A DNA stretch of 64,000 nt from Aspergillus flavus. Taxonomy: Eukaryota; Ascomycota; Eurotiomycetes; Eurotiales; Aspergillaceae. Under the pieces are notes generated by a model that was not told where the DNA came from, did not search any database, and was given only the letters and a program-made list of their open reading frames with translations. How positions within the stretch are numbered: position 1 is the first letter of the stretch; every line of letters starts with the position of its first letter. This document shows, piece by piece, positions 1 to 14,500 of the stretch. The stretch covers positions 3,658,001 through 3,722,000 of the forward strand of contig NC_092405.1 in assembly GCF_009017415.1 (NCBI RefSeq). The letters are read 5' to 3'. The translations under genes were made by a program, and so were the position numbers.

Positions 1-1372
1 CATCGGCATCTTCCCTTCCGGCAGAGAACGCTTCCAAATCTCCACCTCACACCCACCCCGCAGAACCGCAACCCGCATAGTCGAAAGCAAATTATGAGCC
101 GCATTAGAATGGTTATAGACCCCACCATTAAAGATAGCCGTAGCGTCTTTACCAACGGCCGACGAAATAAACGCCTTGCCACCAGGATGCTCCTTGATAA
201 AACTCGTAATATCATGAATAACGCCCCCGATAGTAACAAGGGCCCTGCCGTTCTTGGCTTCGGCCACGAACTCGTCCCAGTCCATTACGGGGAGTTGATC
301 AAGGGGAATACCCCAGTCGAGAGTAGAGCGCTTTTGATCGAGCTTCTTTTGCAATTGCTGGATGCGACCTTTTTCGATCTCATTCTGGCGGAATTGCTTG
401 AGATCGTAGGCGAGACCGAGCTGCTTCCAGATCCAGATGGACCATTTTGTTGGATCGTATTGCCACCATTCGATCGCGTTGCGGTAGTCGGATGGAAACT
501 CGTGGTGGAAGTTGTGGTATCCCTCGCCGAGGGTTACGAAGGCGGTTATGACGTGGTCTCTTGGGGAATTGCGATCATCGAAGGGTTGTTCGCCGATCCA
601 ATGGGCAAGGGAATTCACACAAAAGGTGGCTTGTTGAATGAAGAAAACGCGGAGGATTCCAGCGTACACGAATCCACCAAGCCAATCACCCCAGCCTAGG
701 CCGCAGACCAACGTCGGAAAGACGAGACACATGAACAGAGCTGACTTGATATAGTTGGTATGCTGCCAGACGACGACGGGATCGGCGTCAAGATCAGTGA
801 CGTCCGTGCGACCGATTCGTTTCGGGTTCTGCTTCAGAACCATCCAGCCAATATGCGAATACCAGAATCCTTTTTGGACGGAGTATGGGTCCTTCTCTGT
901 ATCCGTGTATCGGTGATGGGAACGGTGGCCGCGGGACCACCATCGGATCGAGCCTTGTCCTGCACCGGCTCCTGCGGCGGCTAGGTAGATCCTCAATGGG
1001 AGAGTTGCTTTGTAGCATCTGTGGGCCCAGCAGCGGTGGTATCCTACCACCTGTCAGACATTGGATGAGAGCTCGAAGTCAGGGAGTCATACCGGCCGTG
1101 ATGCCAAGACCTGCGTTGAAGTAGTATACCACGGCGAAGATGCCCGTATAGAGATGGAGAGGTGTCCAGTATGCTCCAAGGCAGCCTAGGAAGGGAATGA
1201 AGAGAATAAAGAAACAGTTCAACCAGTTGACATGCTTGTACCAGTTGCCCCAAGTGATGGGTTGCTCAGTGATGTGCGGCTGGTTGGAGGTGTACTTTTT
1301 TCTCATGGGGACATAGTCTGTAGTGCCATCGTTTAAAGTAGCAACTGTCGGTGATTTTGCGTCGAGCGCCAT
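1..1372 (-). CDS. Delta-9 (stearoyl-CoA) desaturase with C-terminal cytochrome b5 domain, 3' end cut by window edge
   Basis: Introduces the delta-9 double bond into acyl-CoA in the ER membrane. Exon 1 is 1372-1093 and exon 2 is 1043-<1. The intron 1092-1044 (GTATGA...GGTAG) joins in phase 1 and rebuilds Gly94 just before the first histidine box. Three histidine boxes are visible: HRCWAH (about residues 96-101), HRSHHRYTD (133 onward) and GYHNFHH (about 269). Hydrophobic segments lie between them. A cytochrome b5 haem motif HPGGKAF occurs near residue 378. About 440 residues are inside the window and fungal OLE1/sdeA proteins have about 450, so only the last few codons are missing. Family assignment is secure; whether it is the housekeeping gene or a paralogue cannot be told. 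It lies on the same strand as, and just downstream of, the NRPS gene. Confidence 0.93.
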
Positions 1373-2570
1373 CTTGGGCTCTTTGACACTAGAGGTCCAG
1401 TATGATAGTCTAGAAAGTATGATGGTCTAGAGTAATGTGAGGAAAGAACGATGTTTTACTCTGTGAAAGTGTGTAATCCCAGGCCAGCAGTTGGCTGCTA
1501 TGTATATGAATACGAACTACATTTTCAGTGGCATGATTCAAGTGGCATTAAAATTTCCGCTCAACAGTTGGATTCCAGAGAGAATGAAAGGGAGTGAATC
1601 TGTACGGGTGTTGTCCTAGAAGACGTTGGGGCTAAATTGTTGGGGAACGGGTGGTCTGACTCAGTCAGCCCTAAGAAAATTCGAAACAGTTGACTATCTT
1701 GGTTGACCCAACCCTAGGCCAATGGCTTAAATTGTGTCACTAACCAAGTGATATGCCTAATATTCTGACTCCCAACCATCCATATGTACCTCGGTCATCG
1801 CCGTCACATGCACCTCTGCCATACGTACAGGTCGAGGTGTTCTGGTGCAGCGATCACTAGCGCTCATTGATTGTAAGTTTCACACCTCAACCGTAGAACC
1901 TGGATTTTATCATAGGGCCGAAATGCTACTCTGCTAGCTAGCATGGAGGTAGGACAAAAGTAGCTAGGCTTCGGGTTACGCAACAAGAAGACTGAGCGCC
2001 GCTGGGTATGGATTAGGAACAACTAGGCTATCCGCACGAGATTGAACCATAGCACCGTTTCCCGAATATGGATCCCTAAAGCTGATCTTAACAAATGTAG
2101 ACTTAATCTCATTGATTGAGGGTCATTCCGAGAAAGGGTAGAGACGCATTTGCACATATTGATGTGCAGGAGATTGGCGATCAAAGTGTATATCTGTCGC
2201 AATACTTTTCCATGTCGTAAAGCAAACAAGTATCGAAAGTTACAAATTACTTAGAAAGATCTCGGAGTCATATGATTGAAAACTTGGTACAGAAAAACCA
2301 TAACAACACTAATTATACATTACTGGGGTTATACATTAATGAACTAGGGGAAGGGCCGCGTCAAAATTACTTCAGAATCCTTGCGAACCTGCGAATTGCT
2401 ACGATTTCAGAACCGAAGCTCCACTAGACCACTCCATAGTATATAAGCCACGCACCAGGTCTGCTGGCTTTAAGATTGCCATAATGAGTCAATGAGCCAG
2501 AAACAAGTGCTCCTTGAACATGACTCCGACATTCTGTCTTGACGTCCTGCAATAAGTTTCGGTCCTGCGA
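1373..2570. other. Intergenic: desaturase promoter and NRPS 3' flank
   Basis: No supportable gene. It should hold the desaturase promoter (near 1373-1900) and the NRPS terminator. A CCTCGG hexamer lies at about 1788; this is the core recognised by FarA/CTF1-type regulators of fatty-acid genes, but a single hexamer may be chance. Confidence 0.5.
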
Positions 2571-5500
2571 CTACCCACACTCTGCTGATGACAATAGAGT
2601 AGGGAAAGATGAAGGCAACCCCATGCTCACGTCCACAGGGTCTACCCTGTCCGGTTCAAGCTCAGTCAGGTTACGATGAGGAAATTGGCAGAACAGTTCA
2701 ATGGCTTCCGATAACCTATCCGCCATCCACTCGACGCTAGCCTGATCTAGGACGTTTGCAGGACTAGCGATGACTAGGTCAAGAGAGTCCTGGCGCTCAA
2801 TCGAGATCACATCAACCTGGCCAGCAGGCGGCCGAGAGCTGGCCCAGGTGATATTAGAAAATGAATTTAGGCCGCCTAGCTCCAGGGGCTCGCTTGCCGA
2901 CTGAAGGGGTTGGTGATGCACAAGGCATCCGAATTTGGCATCTTCCGGCCAGTTGGTGCATTGTCGAACAATATCGCGGAGGCCTACAGCATCGTGCGGC
3001 ACCGTTGCAACGTGCTGGGCTTGGGTATGGCGCAAAAGATCGGATACCGTCCAATTGGGATCAATAGTGACGCGAACGGGTAGGAATGTGACGCAAGGTC
3101 CAAAGACCTTGTCAATATTCGGGAGGTCAGAGCCGCGCCCATGGACAACCTGGCCGAGGATTATATCATATTGCGATTGGTATCGTGCAAAGAGCCATGC
3201 TAAAGCTGCCTTGATAAGTGTAGCCACTGTTGCTCCAGCCATAGGAACTGGCCGGCGTATCTCTCTCCGGGCGGTAGTAGGCGACATATTGTCTCCAGGT
3301 GGATCGGGCAGCGAAGTAATGCACAGCGGATCGAGAGCATTGGAGGAAGCTCCTCGGAGGTAGTCTGTCCAAAATGATAAACTGCGAGGATGCTCTTTCC
3401 CCAGTCGATGATGCAAAACGTCCGTCAATTCGGTGGCAGCTGGTAGTGGCTCCCCGTTGTAGGCAGACTTAATTGCATTCCAGAGGATGGGGAGACAAGC
3501 GCCGTCATACTGAGCATGGGAGATCCGCGCAATAAAAGCGCATGTTTTAGATGATGTGCTCGTCAGTGTCGAGAAGCTTACAGGAACAGTTCCAAGTGGC
3601 GTAGACGGAGTCGCTTGTCGCTTCGTTTCCAACTGTAAGTATGCTTCTGCGTCCTCAACTTCCAGTTCAGTGAACTCTGGCTCAAGGTCCCGTAGAATCA
3701 CCTGGAACAACAGGTGGTCCACGGTGACAAAGACCGTTCGCAAAATGCTGTACTGGGATACCACTGTGCAGCATGCCTTTCGCAGACGATTGGTGTCAAG
3801 AGACATTGGGAAAAGTTCTGCGAAGTTCACTATAGATGAAGAACCTAGGTAATAAGATTGACTGTCCAGTACAGGCAGAATGCTTTGCACATTATCATGA
3901 CTGAAGGGAGACCCGTTATCGAAGAAAGACCGGAAGATTTCTGCCGAATGAGAGTCCGCAACGAGCGATATAGCCGGGCTCTCTTGTATGACAGAGACTG
4001 GGGCATGCTTTCCATCTACGACAGAAGCCCAGCCCCGAATAGTAGGGTCTCGAAGGACCTCATGAGGGGTGATGTCAAGACCGCCAGCCTGGGCATGGGC
4101 GGCAATCTTCATAGCGATGATCGAATCGCCGCCAAGATGGAAGAGACTGTCATCGGCACTGATGCTGTGCGGAGCGAGCTTGAGAAGCTGGCTTAAAATC
4201 ATCTGGAACTTCTTTTCAGTGGCTGTTTTAAGTGATCGCTTGGATGGTTCTGCCACGCATCGCGCGGATTGGCGATCACTGGGGTGGAGTGCTACTATCG
4301 CGTCCCGCAAAAGTCGACGATCCGTCTTGCCTGATTTTTGACGTGGGACAACTACCATGGGCAAGAACAGATCGGGGACCATGAAGCTGGGGAGGACCTC
4401 TCGAAGTCGTTGGGCTGCGATCGCTGCATCGTCGTTAAATTCCGGGCTTGGAGAGGTTAACACGTCACGCTCTAGCGAGGAATTTGATATTGACTGTTTA
4501 GTGAGGTCTTTCCAGTGGATACAGGCGACTATTCGTGGGTGCACTGAGGGCTCACCCCCCGAAGCCGTTGCTGAATCCTGCGGGAGCATGATCTGCTCGG
4601 CAACTACGTCTGCTGCCCCAGGAAAGCAACGGGCTGTATGGTACTCGATATCCTCGAGCTCCACGCGCTGCCCACGTACCTTGATCTGCCGGTCTTTGCG
4701 ACCCTCGTATCGTAAACTACCATCCGAGGTGTTGTATCGAACCAAGTCACCAGTCTTGTACAGACGCCAGGACGATATGTCCTTCGGGAAGAGTGATTGC
4801 AACCAAGCAGGGGGCTCAATGAAGGCGTCGGCAGTCCTCTTGAGGTCGTTGATATAGCCCAAACCAACGGGCGGACCACTGATGACCAACTCTCCGATGG
4901 CACCGATGGGCAGTAGTCGATGGTGGTCGTTCTGATCGACCACCCAGAAGTGTACCCCTAGGGCGTAGCCCATGTCCTTCGGATCACAACCAGTAACAAT
5001 GCGGGGTGTTGCGGTATTCAAGACAGAACACTCGGTTGGACCGTAAGCATTCATCAAGCGACAGACATTAGCCCATTGTTTTATATGCGAGGTGGACATG
5101 GGTTCGCCCAGGAGGACAAGGGTTTCTACCCAAGATGCCCTGCCGGCGTCTAGCATCCCAGCAATGGATGGCGTCACAAATGCATGGGTAACTACAATCG
5201 GACATACTCCATCCAGCAGCATGCGATTGCGCTCCGACTCGGACATCACGCATACTGTACCTCCCGCAACTAACGTCGTCAGAATTTCCATCACTGACAC
5301 ATCAAACGCGTACGAAGAGAATTGTAATACTCGGGACCCGAGGCCAATGGAGAACGCTCGCATCTGCGCCTGAGCAGCAGCAAGGAATGATACATGCGGA
5401 ATCATAACTCCTTTGGGAGACCCAGTAGTTCCCGATGTGAAGAGCACATACGCTGGTTGTTCTGGATCAACGATTACCGGTATGTCTGCTGTTCTCGCGC

Positions 5501-8500
5501 TGTGGTCATAGTTCCTATCCCCGACCACAATTACGTTGTCCGCTAACTTCGAACCAATATGTGCTTGAGTCACTGAAGTAAGGACAAAGCATGCATCTAC
5601 ACGCCGGCAAAGCTCCTGAAGCCTGGTGATAGGATGTGTTGGGTCTAATGGCACGAAGGTGGCGCCGGCCTTCATCACAGCCAGCATGGCCACCGTCGTC
5701 CACCGCGACTTTTCGAAACAAAGGGGAACGTAAGTAGCTGGTGTGACCCCTCGGACGACTATATACGCAGCCAATTGTGTGCTCTGAATTTCCAGCTGAG
5801 CATAGCTGAAAGACCCATCGAATCCACAAACAGCTGGAGCACTCGGCTGACGCAGGGCAACTTGAGTGACTGCCTGATGCACACAGTGGAACTCTGGCTC
5901 GTGCAGTGCAGTGTTCCAGCGCAGCAACCGTTCATGGTCATTGACGCTTAGAAGATGTAAGTCGCCGACCTTTGTACGGGGATTGCGAAGAATAGACGAA
6001 ATCGCCTCTGAAAAGTAATCTGCTAATTGTGTGGCCAAGATGGTTGAGACTCGAGAGGGGCGATATGACATAGATACTCGGACACCCCCATGTTGGTCTA
6101 TCAAAGCATAGAGCATAATGTCTTGCTGTTGATTTTGTCTCGGGTTAGTAAGAGTCCTGACTAGCCACATGTGGGGATGCGTAAATGAACTAGTTTACTG
6201 CAGTTCTGATGTCTGCGAATAATACGGCAACACGAACTAGGGAAGAAATTACTCACCGAAGTTGGATCAAGCCCACCGACTGGCTCGAACGTGAGGGAGG
6301 ATTCACATGGCTCTGATCCATTGTCAGGAAGGGCATACTGGACATTGATGGCCGTGGAGGCCAGCTCTTGCACCGTGACACCTGCTGCTCGTGCGATCTC
6401 CGATAACGGGAAGGTTTGGAAGGATAGGATGTGACCATAGTTTTCTTGCAGAGAAAGAGCAGCCTGATCAAGCGATAAATGCGGTGCCAGACGCACTCGA
6501 CATACTGCCATGTTGGCTATCTGGCCAACCGTGTACTGAATGTTTTTTACTGGGACATGGCGGCCTTCGGTCAGAACCCCAAAACAAACATCATCCGATC
6601 CGGAGAAGGCGCCTAGGGCCATGGCCCAAGCGAAATAGAGGAGGTTTGATGCCGTCCAGTCTGTCCGTCGACAAAATGTGTTAATATCCATCCCACTGCA
6701 GGCCAAAGGAACCTCCAGCCGCTCCAAAGGCTTGGTAGGTTTGTCATCTGCCGTCCAAGGATATGGAAGGGAGAGGGGCTGCATCCCCGTCAGGTACGAG
6801 CTCCAGTACGCACGCGCGGGCTCTTGCGGCTGCTTATGGACGAAATGAAGATAATCATGATACGCATCCTGCGCGCCGTGGGAGAGATCTTGACCGTCAT
6901 AAAGGGATTTTAAGTCCTGCACTAATAATGAGACGGACGTCGCATCGATAATGGCATGGTTAATGTCCAGCCGGCAGAACACAGATCCATTCGCCGAGTG
7001 GCAAATGGTGAATTGGTGTGGGATATCACTGTCTCGTCGGACGTCCTCAGTTAGGCAGATAGGCAAACCCTTGCTGTCGATTGGCGACTCAGGAAGAATG
7101 TAGACAGGTGCATCGATGTGACGGAATAAACGGAGCTGGAAACCATCACCTTCTAGCTTTGCATCGTTTTTAAATACAGCTCTTAATGCGCCATGTCGGG
7201 CGACAACCTGTTGCCATGCTCCTACCAGACGATCAAGGTCGACCGGTGCATTGCCACTCCCTCGAACCTTCCAAATGAAATAGGGAGCATAGCTGAGGGG
7301 GTCTTGCATTTGAGTCAGCAATATACCGCATTGGACAGGCGTGCAAGGTAAGAGCTCCTCGGCCTTGTCAGTCGAAGATGTTTCGACACCGGCACCAACA
7401 TCTCCCCCTTGACGGTCCTGTTCGGCCGCTTGGTGCCCAGTGGCCTGAGGTACAGGTATGAATTGAGCAAATTTCTCCACGATACGCCGGATAGACTTCC
7501 ACTGGAAGAGGTCCGCCACGGCGTGTTCAATGCCCGCTGCACGGGCTTGACTTGTGGCCTGCATGGCAGATATGGAATCCCCGCCTAATCGGAAGAAGCT
7601 GTCTTCTGCCCCGATATTCTCGGGCGAAATCCCAAGAGCTTGTGCCCAGATCGACTGCAGGAGCCGTTCCACGTCGGATGACATGGCCTTATGCCTTCCT
7701 GGAGCGGTACCGGTGCTACCCTGTTCCAGCTGTTGGCGTGTCATTGATGAAGCTGCCTGTCTCAGTCCGCGACGGTCGACTTTGCCGCCAACCGTACGAG
7801 GCATTTGCCGCAAGGGGACAAAGATACTGGGCACCATATAATCTGGGAGACACTCTGCCAGTTTGGATTCAGTCGTCTTGACGTGGTCAGGAAAGCTGGG
7901 GATAGCAACAATGTCAAGTCGCTGTTCACCAAGCTCGGGAGGCTTTTCGGTGTCCTGCCCTTCCCCTCCAACGGAGAGAAAGGCAACTAAACAGGGGGCT
8001 CCCCGGCCATCAATGGGGGTTAAAATTTCAGCAACAACGTCAGTCAGTATCCCTGGGAAAGATCGCTGAATTTGCTCCTCAATTTCCTGAAGCTCCAAGC
8101 GCTGACCTCGTAGTTTTGCTTGTGTATCCTTCCGTCCATGGTACACCAGCGAGCCGTCATCCTCGTAGCAGACCAGATCACCAGTGCGGTACATCTTAGG
8201 TTGGCTCATATTGCTCTCTAGCCCAAAGCCCTCTAACCATGCTGGTCCCCTGATGAACGCGGCGGCTGTTTGATCTGGGTCATTCAGGTAACCCCGACCA
8301 AGGAGAGGGCCCTGCAAAACTAGCTCGCCTACAGCACCGATTGGAGCCAGTTGATAAGGGTTCCGTGGATCAGTGATCCATCCAACGCTAGCCACGGAAT
8401 GACCGATACTGGCTGGCGTGGTCCCAAGGGTGCAATTTGATTGCATACTTGACAAGATGGTGCATTCAGCAGGCCCGTAGAGATTCATCAGGCGCACCCT

Positions 8501-11500
8501 CCCCATCCACTTGACAAAGTCATCGCGCCGAGCGGCTTCTCCGACAAGCATTAAGGTACGCACAGAGCCTAAGGCATTCTGTGGTAACGCACGCGCTAGC
8601 GACGGCGTCAGCAACGCATGTGAGGGCCGAAGGTCTTGTACAGCTTCGGCGAATCGCTCTTTGCGACCTGCCTCTGATGGAACACAGACACAAGCACCTG
8701 CGATGAGTGTGCTAAGCGTTTCCAAGATACTAACATCAAAAGCATATGACCCAAAGTGAAGAATTCGGGCATCAGGAGCGATTCTCGCCCGCCGCGCGTA
8801 TTCTTGAGTCATTGTGACAAACGGTCCATGATTGATAATGATGCCTTTCGGCTTACCAGTTGAGCCGGATGTAAAGACACAATACAGGGCGTCGTTCGGA
8901 CTCGGACACCACGCAGGGCTATCAGTTGAGATGTTTGGAGAACTGTCTGCCAGTCTCTCATCAACCACCATGGTATCCGCGACCAGTGCTTGTGCCTCTT
9001 TCGCGTTTTGGTCCGTGGTCAATATAATTGAGGAGTCTATGTCATTGCAAATAAGGCGGAGGCGGGCGAAAGCGTATGACGGTTCTAGCAAGACAAAGGC
9101 TGCTCCTGCTTTGATGATACCTAGCATAGCGACCATTACCCAACGGGACCGGTCCATAAGTATGGGAATTATGCTCTTTGGATGGGTATTACGACGTTGT
9201 AAAAGGCTGGCGACCTTATTGGACCATCTGTCAAGATCACTATATGTGAAGCTGCCGTCCCAACCACAAACTGCTGGAGCAAGTGGCTGCCGTGAGCACT
9301 GCTGTTGTATGGCCCCAGGCACCGTTTCGCGCACCATGTCTGGAATTGTGCCATTCCAGATCTTCAATTGCTGCATACTAGACGGATTGAGTTCCGCAAG
9401 AATGTCGCGTACTGGCGACTGCGGCAGTCGGTGAACATTCTGCAGGATATGGCTGAACTGACTCATGATATGTCCCATCTTCCAACGGGAGATAACCTGA
9501 TCATCGAACGTAGCTGTAACTGTGATAGAATCTGGGTTCAATACACAGTTGAGCACAACAGCGTATGATGCAAAGGCCCCATCTCTGGCTTTGACGCCCA
9601 TGGAGTTAAACAGGTTCTTATAAGCCGGGGTGTCATTCAACTCCTCCGCTGGTTCAACATTTAGTAACGTTTGGAAAGAGCAGGCACGCACTGCTTCTGG
9701 CCCCAACTTCGCGATCTGCTGCAAGCCAACATGCTCAAAAGGAGTGAGGTTAGCAGTTCGAGTCTGGAGACCTTTTAGTGCCTTGCTAATGTTCTCGTTC
9801 GTATCGATGTTAACCCGTAGGGGGAATGCACATATTGTCGGGCCACTTATCGCTTCAACACCAGGAACAGGAGCTGTTCGCCCTGAGGAAACAACACCAT
9901 AAACAATCTCCGACTTGCTCTGGTACTGTGCCTGCACTAATGCCCACGCGAGCCGAACAGCAGCGGTGCGTGTGACGCTAATCTCTTCAACTAACTCAAT
10001 TGGTATGGAATGCTCAACCTGGCTTGTTGCCTTGGCTCGATACGATATTGAGGGAACCACGGGGAATGGCTCAACATCCAAACCGTTGAATTCGGTCCGC
10101 CAATGGTTTAGCGAACGCTCAACTTGCGAGCAGGTGTATTCAATGAAGTGTTGAAAAGGAACCGGGTCACTTGAGAGGTACTCATCAGAAACATAGGCCT
10201 TGTGAGCGCAGTGGAGGAACTGTGGCAGTGCCCACGCATCGTACACTGCATGATGCATTGTGAGAGTCATCTTGCAAGTAGCCCCTATACTGATCCTTAC
10301 ATGGAACAACGGAATGCCGAATATTCCATCATCGCGGCCACCTATGGGATCGAGTCCACCCAGAGCAAAGTCTTCTGCCTTCACCATCTGTGATTCGGTC
10401 CATCCTAATTCCTGGTTGCGGAGGACAACTTGCCAGCAAGCAAGATCCGTGGTCTGGATGAGACGAGTGCGAAGAATGGGATGATGAGTGACCACCCTCT
10501 GCCAAGCATAGCGTAAACGTATGATATTGATGTCTGGGGGAAGACTGTATTCGTGGTGGGCGACGTATGCTCCCGCTCGCTCAGCTGTCAGGGCCGCCAT
10601 CCCGGCCTGCATGGCCGTGCAGGGGTAGATGTCTTCTATATCGTCCTGATCAACGCTGCATTGTATCATGGCCTGCTTCTGTATTTCTGCCTCCCGCCCG
10701 TATGGAATGAGCGAAAATGGGGCCACAGGGGGCCTGGTTTGTTCGTATTCATGCGCCTCCTCGCTATGGCCGGTGACAGAACTAGCTAACTCGCGAAGCT
10801 GAGAATGCGCAAATACATCTGCCACTGCAACATGAAGACCGCGTGTGCGAGCTGCAGATACTAGCTTCATTGCCGTTATTGAGTCACCTCCTAGGGAGAA
10901 GAAGTCATCTTCGGGTCCAATAGCTCCCTCACGGCAATGCAGTAACTGGGACCACAGCTCCCTCAGTGCTTGCTCCTCTGCACTAAGGTCCGTTGCTTTG
11001 TAATCTTTCGTATCGCTATTGCATCCATCCCGCTGTTTCTGCATCAAGCTCACGCCCATTTTCCGTATGCGGGACCTGTCTACCTTTCCGCTTGGTAATT
11101 GTGGCACCTCTTGGAGGCGGAATAAAAATGACGGACGCATGAAGGGAGGTACAGCTCTTAGTAAATGGCTCTCCGCGATCGACACGGCGGATGCGAACTC
11201 GTTTTCATCTTGGGTAGGTTGTGAGACTGCTGCAATCAAGTACGTCTGATCGGCATCATTACTCGCCACGATGTCGGCGAAGACATCCGGCGTGCCAGGA
11301 AAGCAATGTCGTACATGATATTCGACTTCTGCTAGCTCAATCCGCTGTCCACGTAGCTTTACTTGACGATCCTTGCGTCCCATATATATTAGTGTTCTAT
11401 CAGTGAGCATTCTGACAAGGTCTCCGGTCTTATAAAGGGTTCCGCCCTGTGAGCAGGATATGTGCTGTAGCCAGGGAATGTCATGAAGGAAGGTGACAGC

Positions 11501-14500
11501 CGTAAGCTCCGGCCGACCTATATACCCCTGGCCCACGATGGGCCCCTCAATGAGCAGTTCCCCTACGGCGCCGACAGGGACCAGCCGTTCAGAATCATAT
11601 CGGTCGGTTACCCAAGCTCGTGCACCGGTGGGACGGCCTATGTTGGTTGGTTCACTCATTAAGACCGTTGTGGAATTCTGTACAGTTGCAATAACAGAAC
11701 ATTCAGAAGGTCCGTAGGCGCTCATCAACTTCACATATGGCGACCACTTTTGCATGTCAGAGGGCGACAGACTTTCACCACCTAGAACAAGTGTCTTTAG
11801 AGATGCCGCCTTCTCGGGGTCAAGGGTTCGTGCTACGGAGGGGGTAAGCAATGCCCAGTCGACCTGGGTTTCCTGGATGAAGTCTGACAGTCTCTCTTGC
11901 CGGTCCTTGTCGGAGGGTATACAGATGCAACCACCCACCATGAGGGTGGTAAGTATCTCCATCACTGACGCATCGAAGGCAAACGACGCGAACTGAAGCA
12001 CTCGAGAGCCCTCAGCTAGACCGAGAGCTTTACTGTGTGCTTTTGCTCCCGTGACATACGATTCGTGCCCAACGACGCTCGCTTTCGGCTTTCCTGAGGA
12101 GCCAGAAGTAAAGACTGCATACGCCGCCGTAGCCGGGCACACGCGCTCCACGGCTGAGGGTATACGATGCCTTCTTGCATCGCTCTCGCTGCCAAGCTGT
12201 TCAAGCACAATCACAGCATCTGCAATCGTCCCTGCTAGGGGTGCGAGCCTTGTACAAGTGAGAATGAGTTGGTTGTGGATGTCATTCTTCATTATATCTC
12301 GCAGCCGCTCCATGGGGTGACACGGATCCAATAATACGAATGCACCACCGGCCTTCAGGACTCCTAGCACCCCAACAACTACCCACCGGGACTTATCTGC
12401 GTATAACGGCACAAAGACATTAGGGCCCACTCCATGCTGGGAAAGGCGCTCCGCCAATATGGTTGAAAATTGGTCTAGCTCTGCATAGGTCAAGGATCCA
12501 TCGGACGCAGTAACTGCAGGCGACGAAGGGTTTTTGATGGCGAACTGTCCTATTTCATCGTGAATGCAGCTTCGCACACTAAGAGGGGCTTGCTTGTTCC
12601 AGTCCATTATGCAATCTCGATTCAACTGACTGACCTGGTCAAGCTGACCTAGTTGATCCGAGACTCCAGATACAAGCTGATAGACGATATGCTGGAAGGT
12701 GCTAGCGATCAGTTCCGCTTGCAATTCTGTCAACATATAGGACCAATAGCTCAGCTCTGCCTCTATAGTCTTTTCTCTCTCCATGATATTGAGGGTCAAC
12801 TCGTACTGTCTTCAATGTCAGTAGGTATTTTGACTTCGGGTGCATCCGAGATAATCTATATTTTGCCAAGCACAAGGGAATATGAAGTACGGGCATAGGT
12901 ACGCCAGAGACACTACTGAGATCAACTCACCTCCGTTGCATCACACCCACCTCGATTTCTGATCACCGTACTAGGCGATAATGGAGTTGCTTTATCGTTT
13001 GCCTTCTGCAGCGATAGGGCTGTGTTGAAAAGTGGTCGACCTGTCAAGCCAAGAGAGTGTATAATATCTGGTAATGGGCTATGTCTGTTGTCCAGACCAC
13101 GCCCATACGCGGCCTGGCTATTCGAAAGTATTGAAGAGATCAATTCTTGCGGATCGAAAGAAAGCCTGGACACAAGAAGATTTATCATTGGGCCTGCAAT
13201 CTCCTGGGCGTTAGGGAGAGGAATATCTCGGGCCGACACCAAGAAGCCAAAGCATACAATGTCGGACCCTGTATACGCTTGCAGCAGAAGGCCCCAGGCC
13301 ACCTGGAAAAGATTAGGAATAGTGGTCGCATGGTGTTGACAGAAGTCTCGTAAGCTCTGAGCAGGGTCCAATGTAAAACGCAAGGAGCGAAGTGTTTTCT
13401 GATCCGACGGAGGAGAGACACTCAGCCGAGGAAAGAGACATGGTTGAACTCCATCCAGATACCGTAGCCAATATGCCTTTGAGTCTACCTCGGTTTGGCT
13501 ATTGATATAACCAATATAATCACTGTATGGTGGAGCGACAGGTCTGGGGCTTAGATCGTCATACGCCCGTTGAAGGTCCGTGAGAAAAATTTGTTGCGTG
13601 TAACCGTCGACCAGCATATGGTTAATAACCAGCTCACAGCGGACACTATTATCTGGCATGGCGTGGACTTTGAGTCGGTGAGTTGGAGTTAGTCTGTTGT
13701 TGCATTTCCCGTGCTGATCAAGAAGCAAAGGAAGCATTTTGTCGTCAGGTGACCATGTTTGCACTTCGCAATCTTCTATATCTGCCTTTGCTGTCTTGAG
13801 AACTATTTGTAAGGGCTCGCACCCTCGACTTGGATCGACAAAGAATACAGTCCGAAGGATCGGATGGAGGTTGACCACTTTTTGCCATGCTTGTTTGACC
13901 TGAGAAATACTCACTGACGTACAGAGGTCTGTGGATGGATAGAGTGACCATTGGAGTCGCGACCAATATCTTCGGGGATCTCTGGATTGACTCAACCACA
14001 TGCCAATTTGAGCTGGGGAGCATGGATAAATATCTTCTATCTCTGAAAGATGGACTTGATGGCCGATCTCACTAATCAATTTCTCGAATTCGCCATGGTT
14101 GCCTAGCGACAAGAGTGGAAAGTCGGAAGGAGCAAGTTGTCGATGCCCTCGGAGCGCTTTTGGTAGGTCCTCGAATGCCCTCTCACATTCGTGGAACCAT
14201 TTCTCAAGCCTGGCTTGGTGACGCATGTGTCGATTATACATGAATGAAATGTTGAGTTGGCCATTCATTACCACTGCAGAGACATCGATGAGGGCAAAAC
14301 GAGGCATATCCTCTGGCATCTCAATGATCCCATGGTCAGGGATTGCAGCAAGCTCCAGAAGTGCATCTCGACGCTCCAGCTGCTGGAACAATCCTGTGTA
14401 ATTAAACAGGATCTCCATTGGCGACTGTCCCTGATGGTAGTGGCGGCCTTGGGGGTGCAGAAAGCGCGAGGAAAAATATGTCCATCCATTCGCTGGAATT

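Noticed and set aside
94..699. 201-aa plus-strand open frame at the left edge
   Set aside because: Antisense to the desaturase, whose histidine boxes and cytochrome b5 motif are clear on the minus strand.
6161..6170. Three separate NRPS genes with own ATG starts
   Set aside because: The frames break inside C-A linkers and canonical splice sites join them in phase; the internal ATGs lie within or beside introns.
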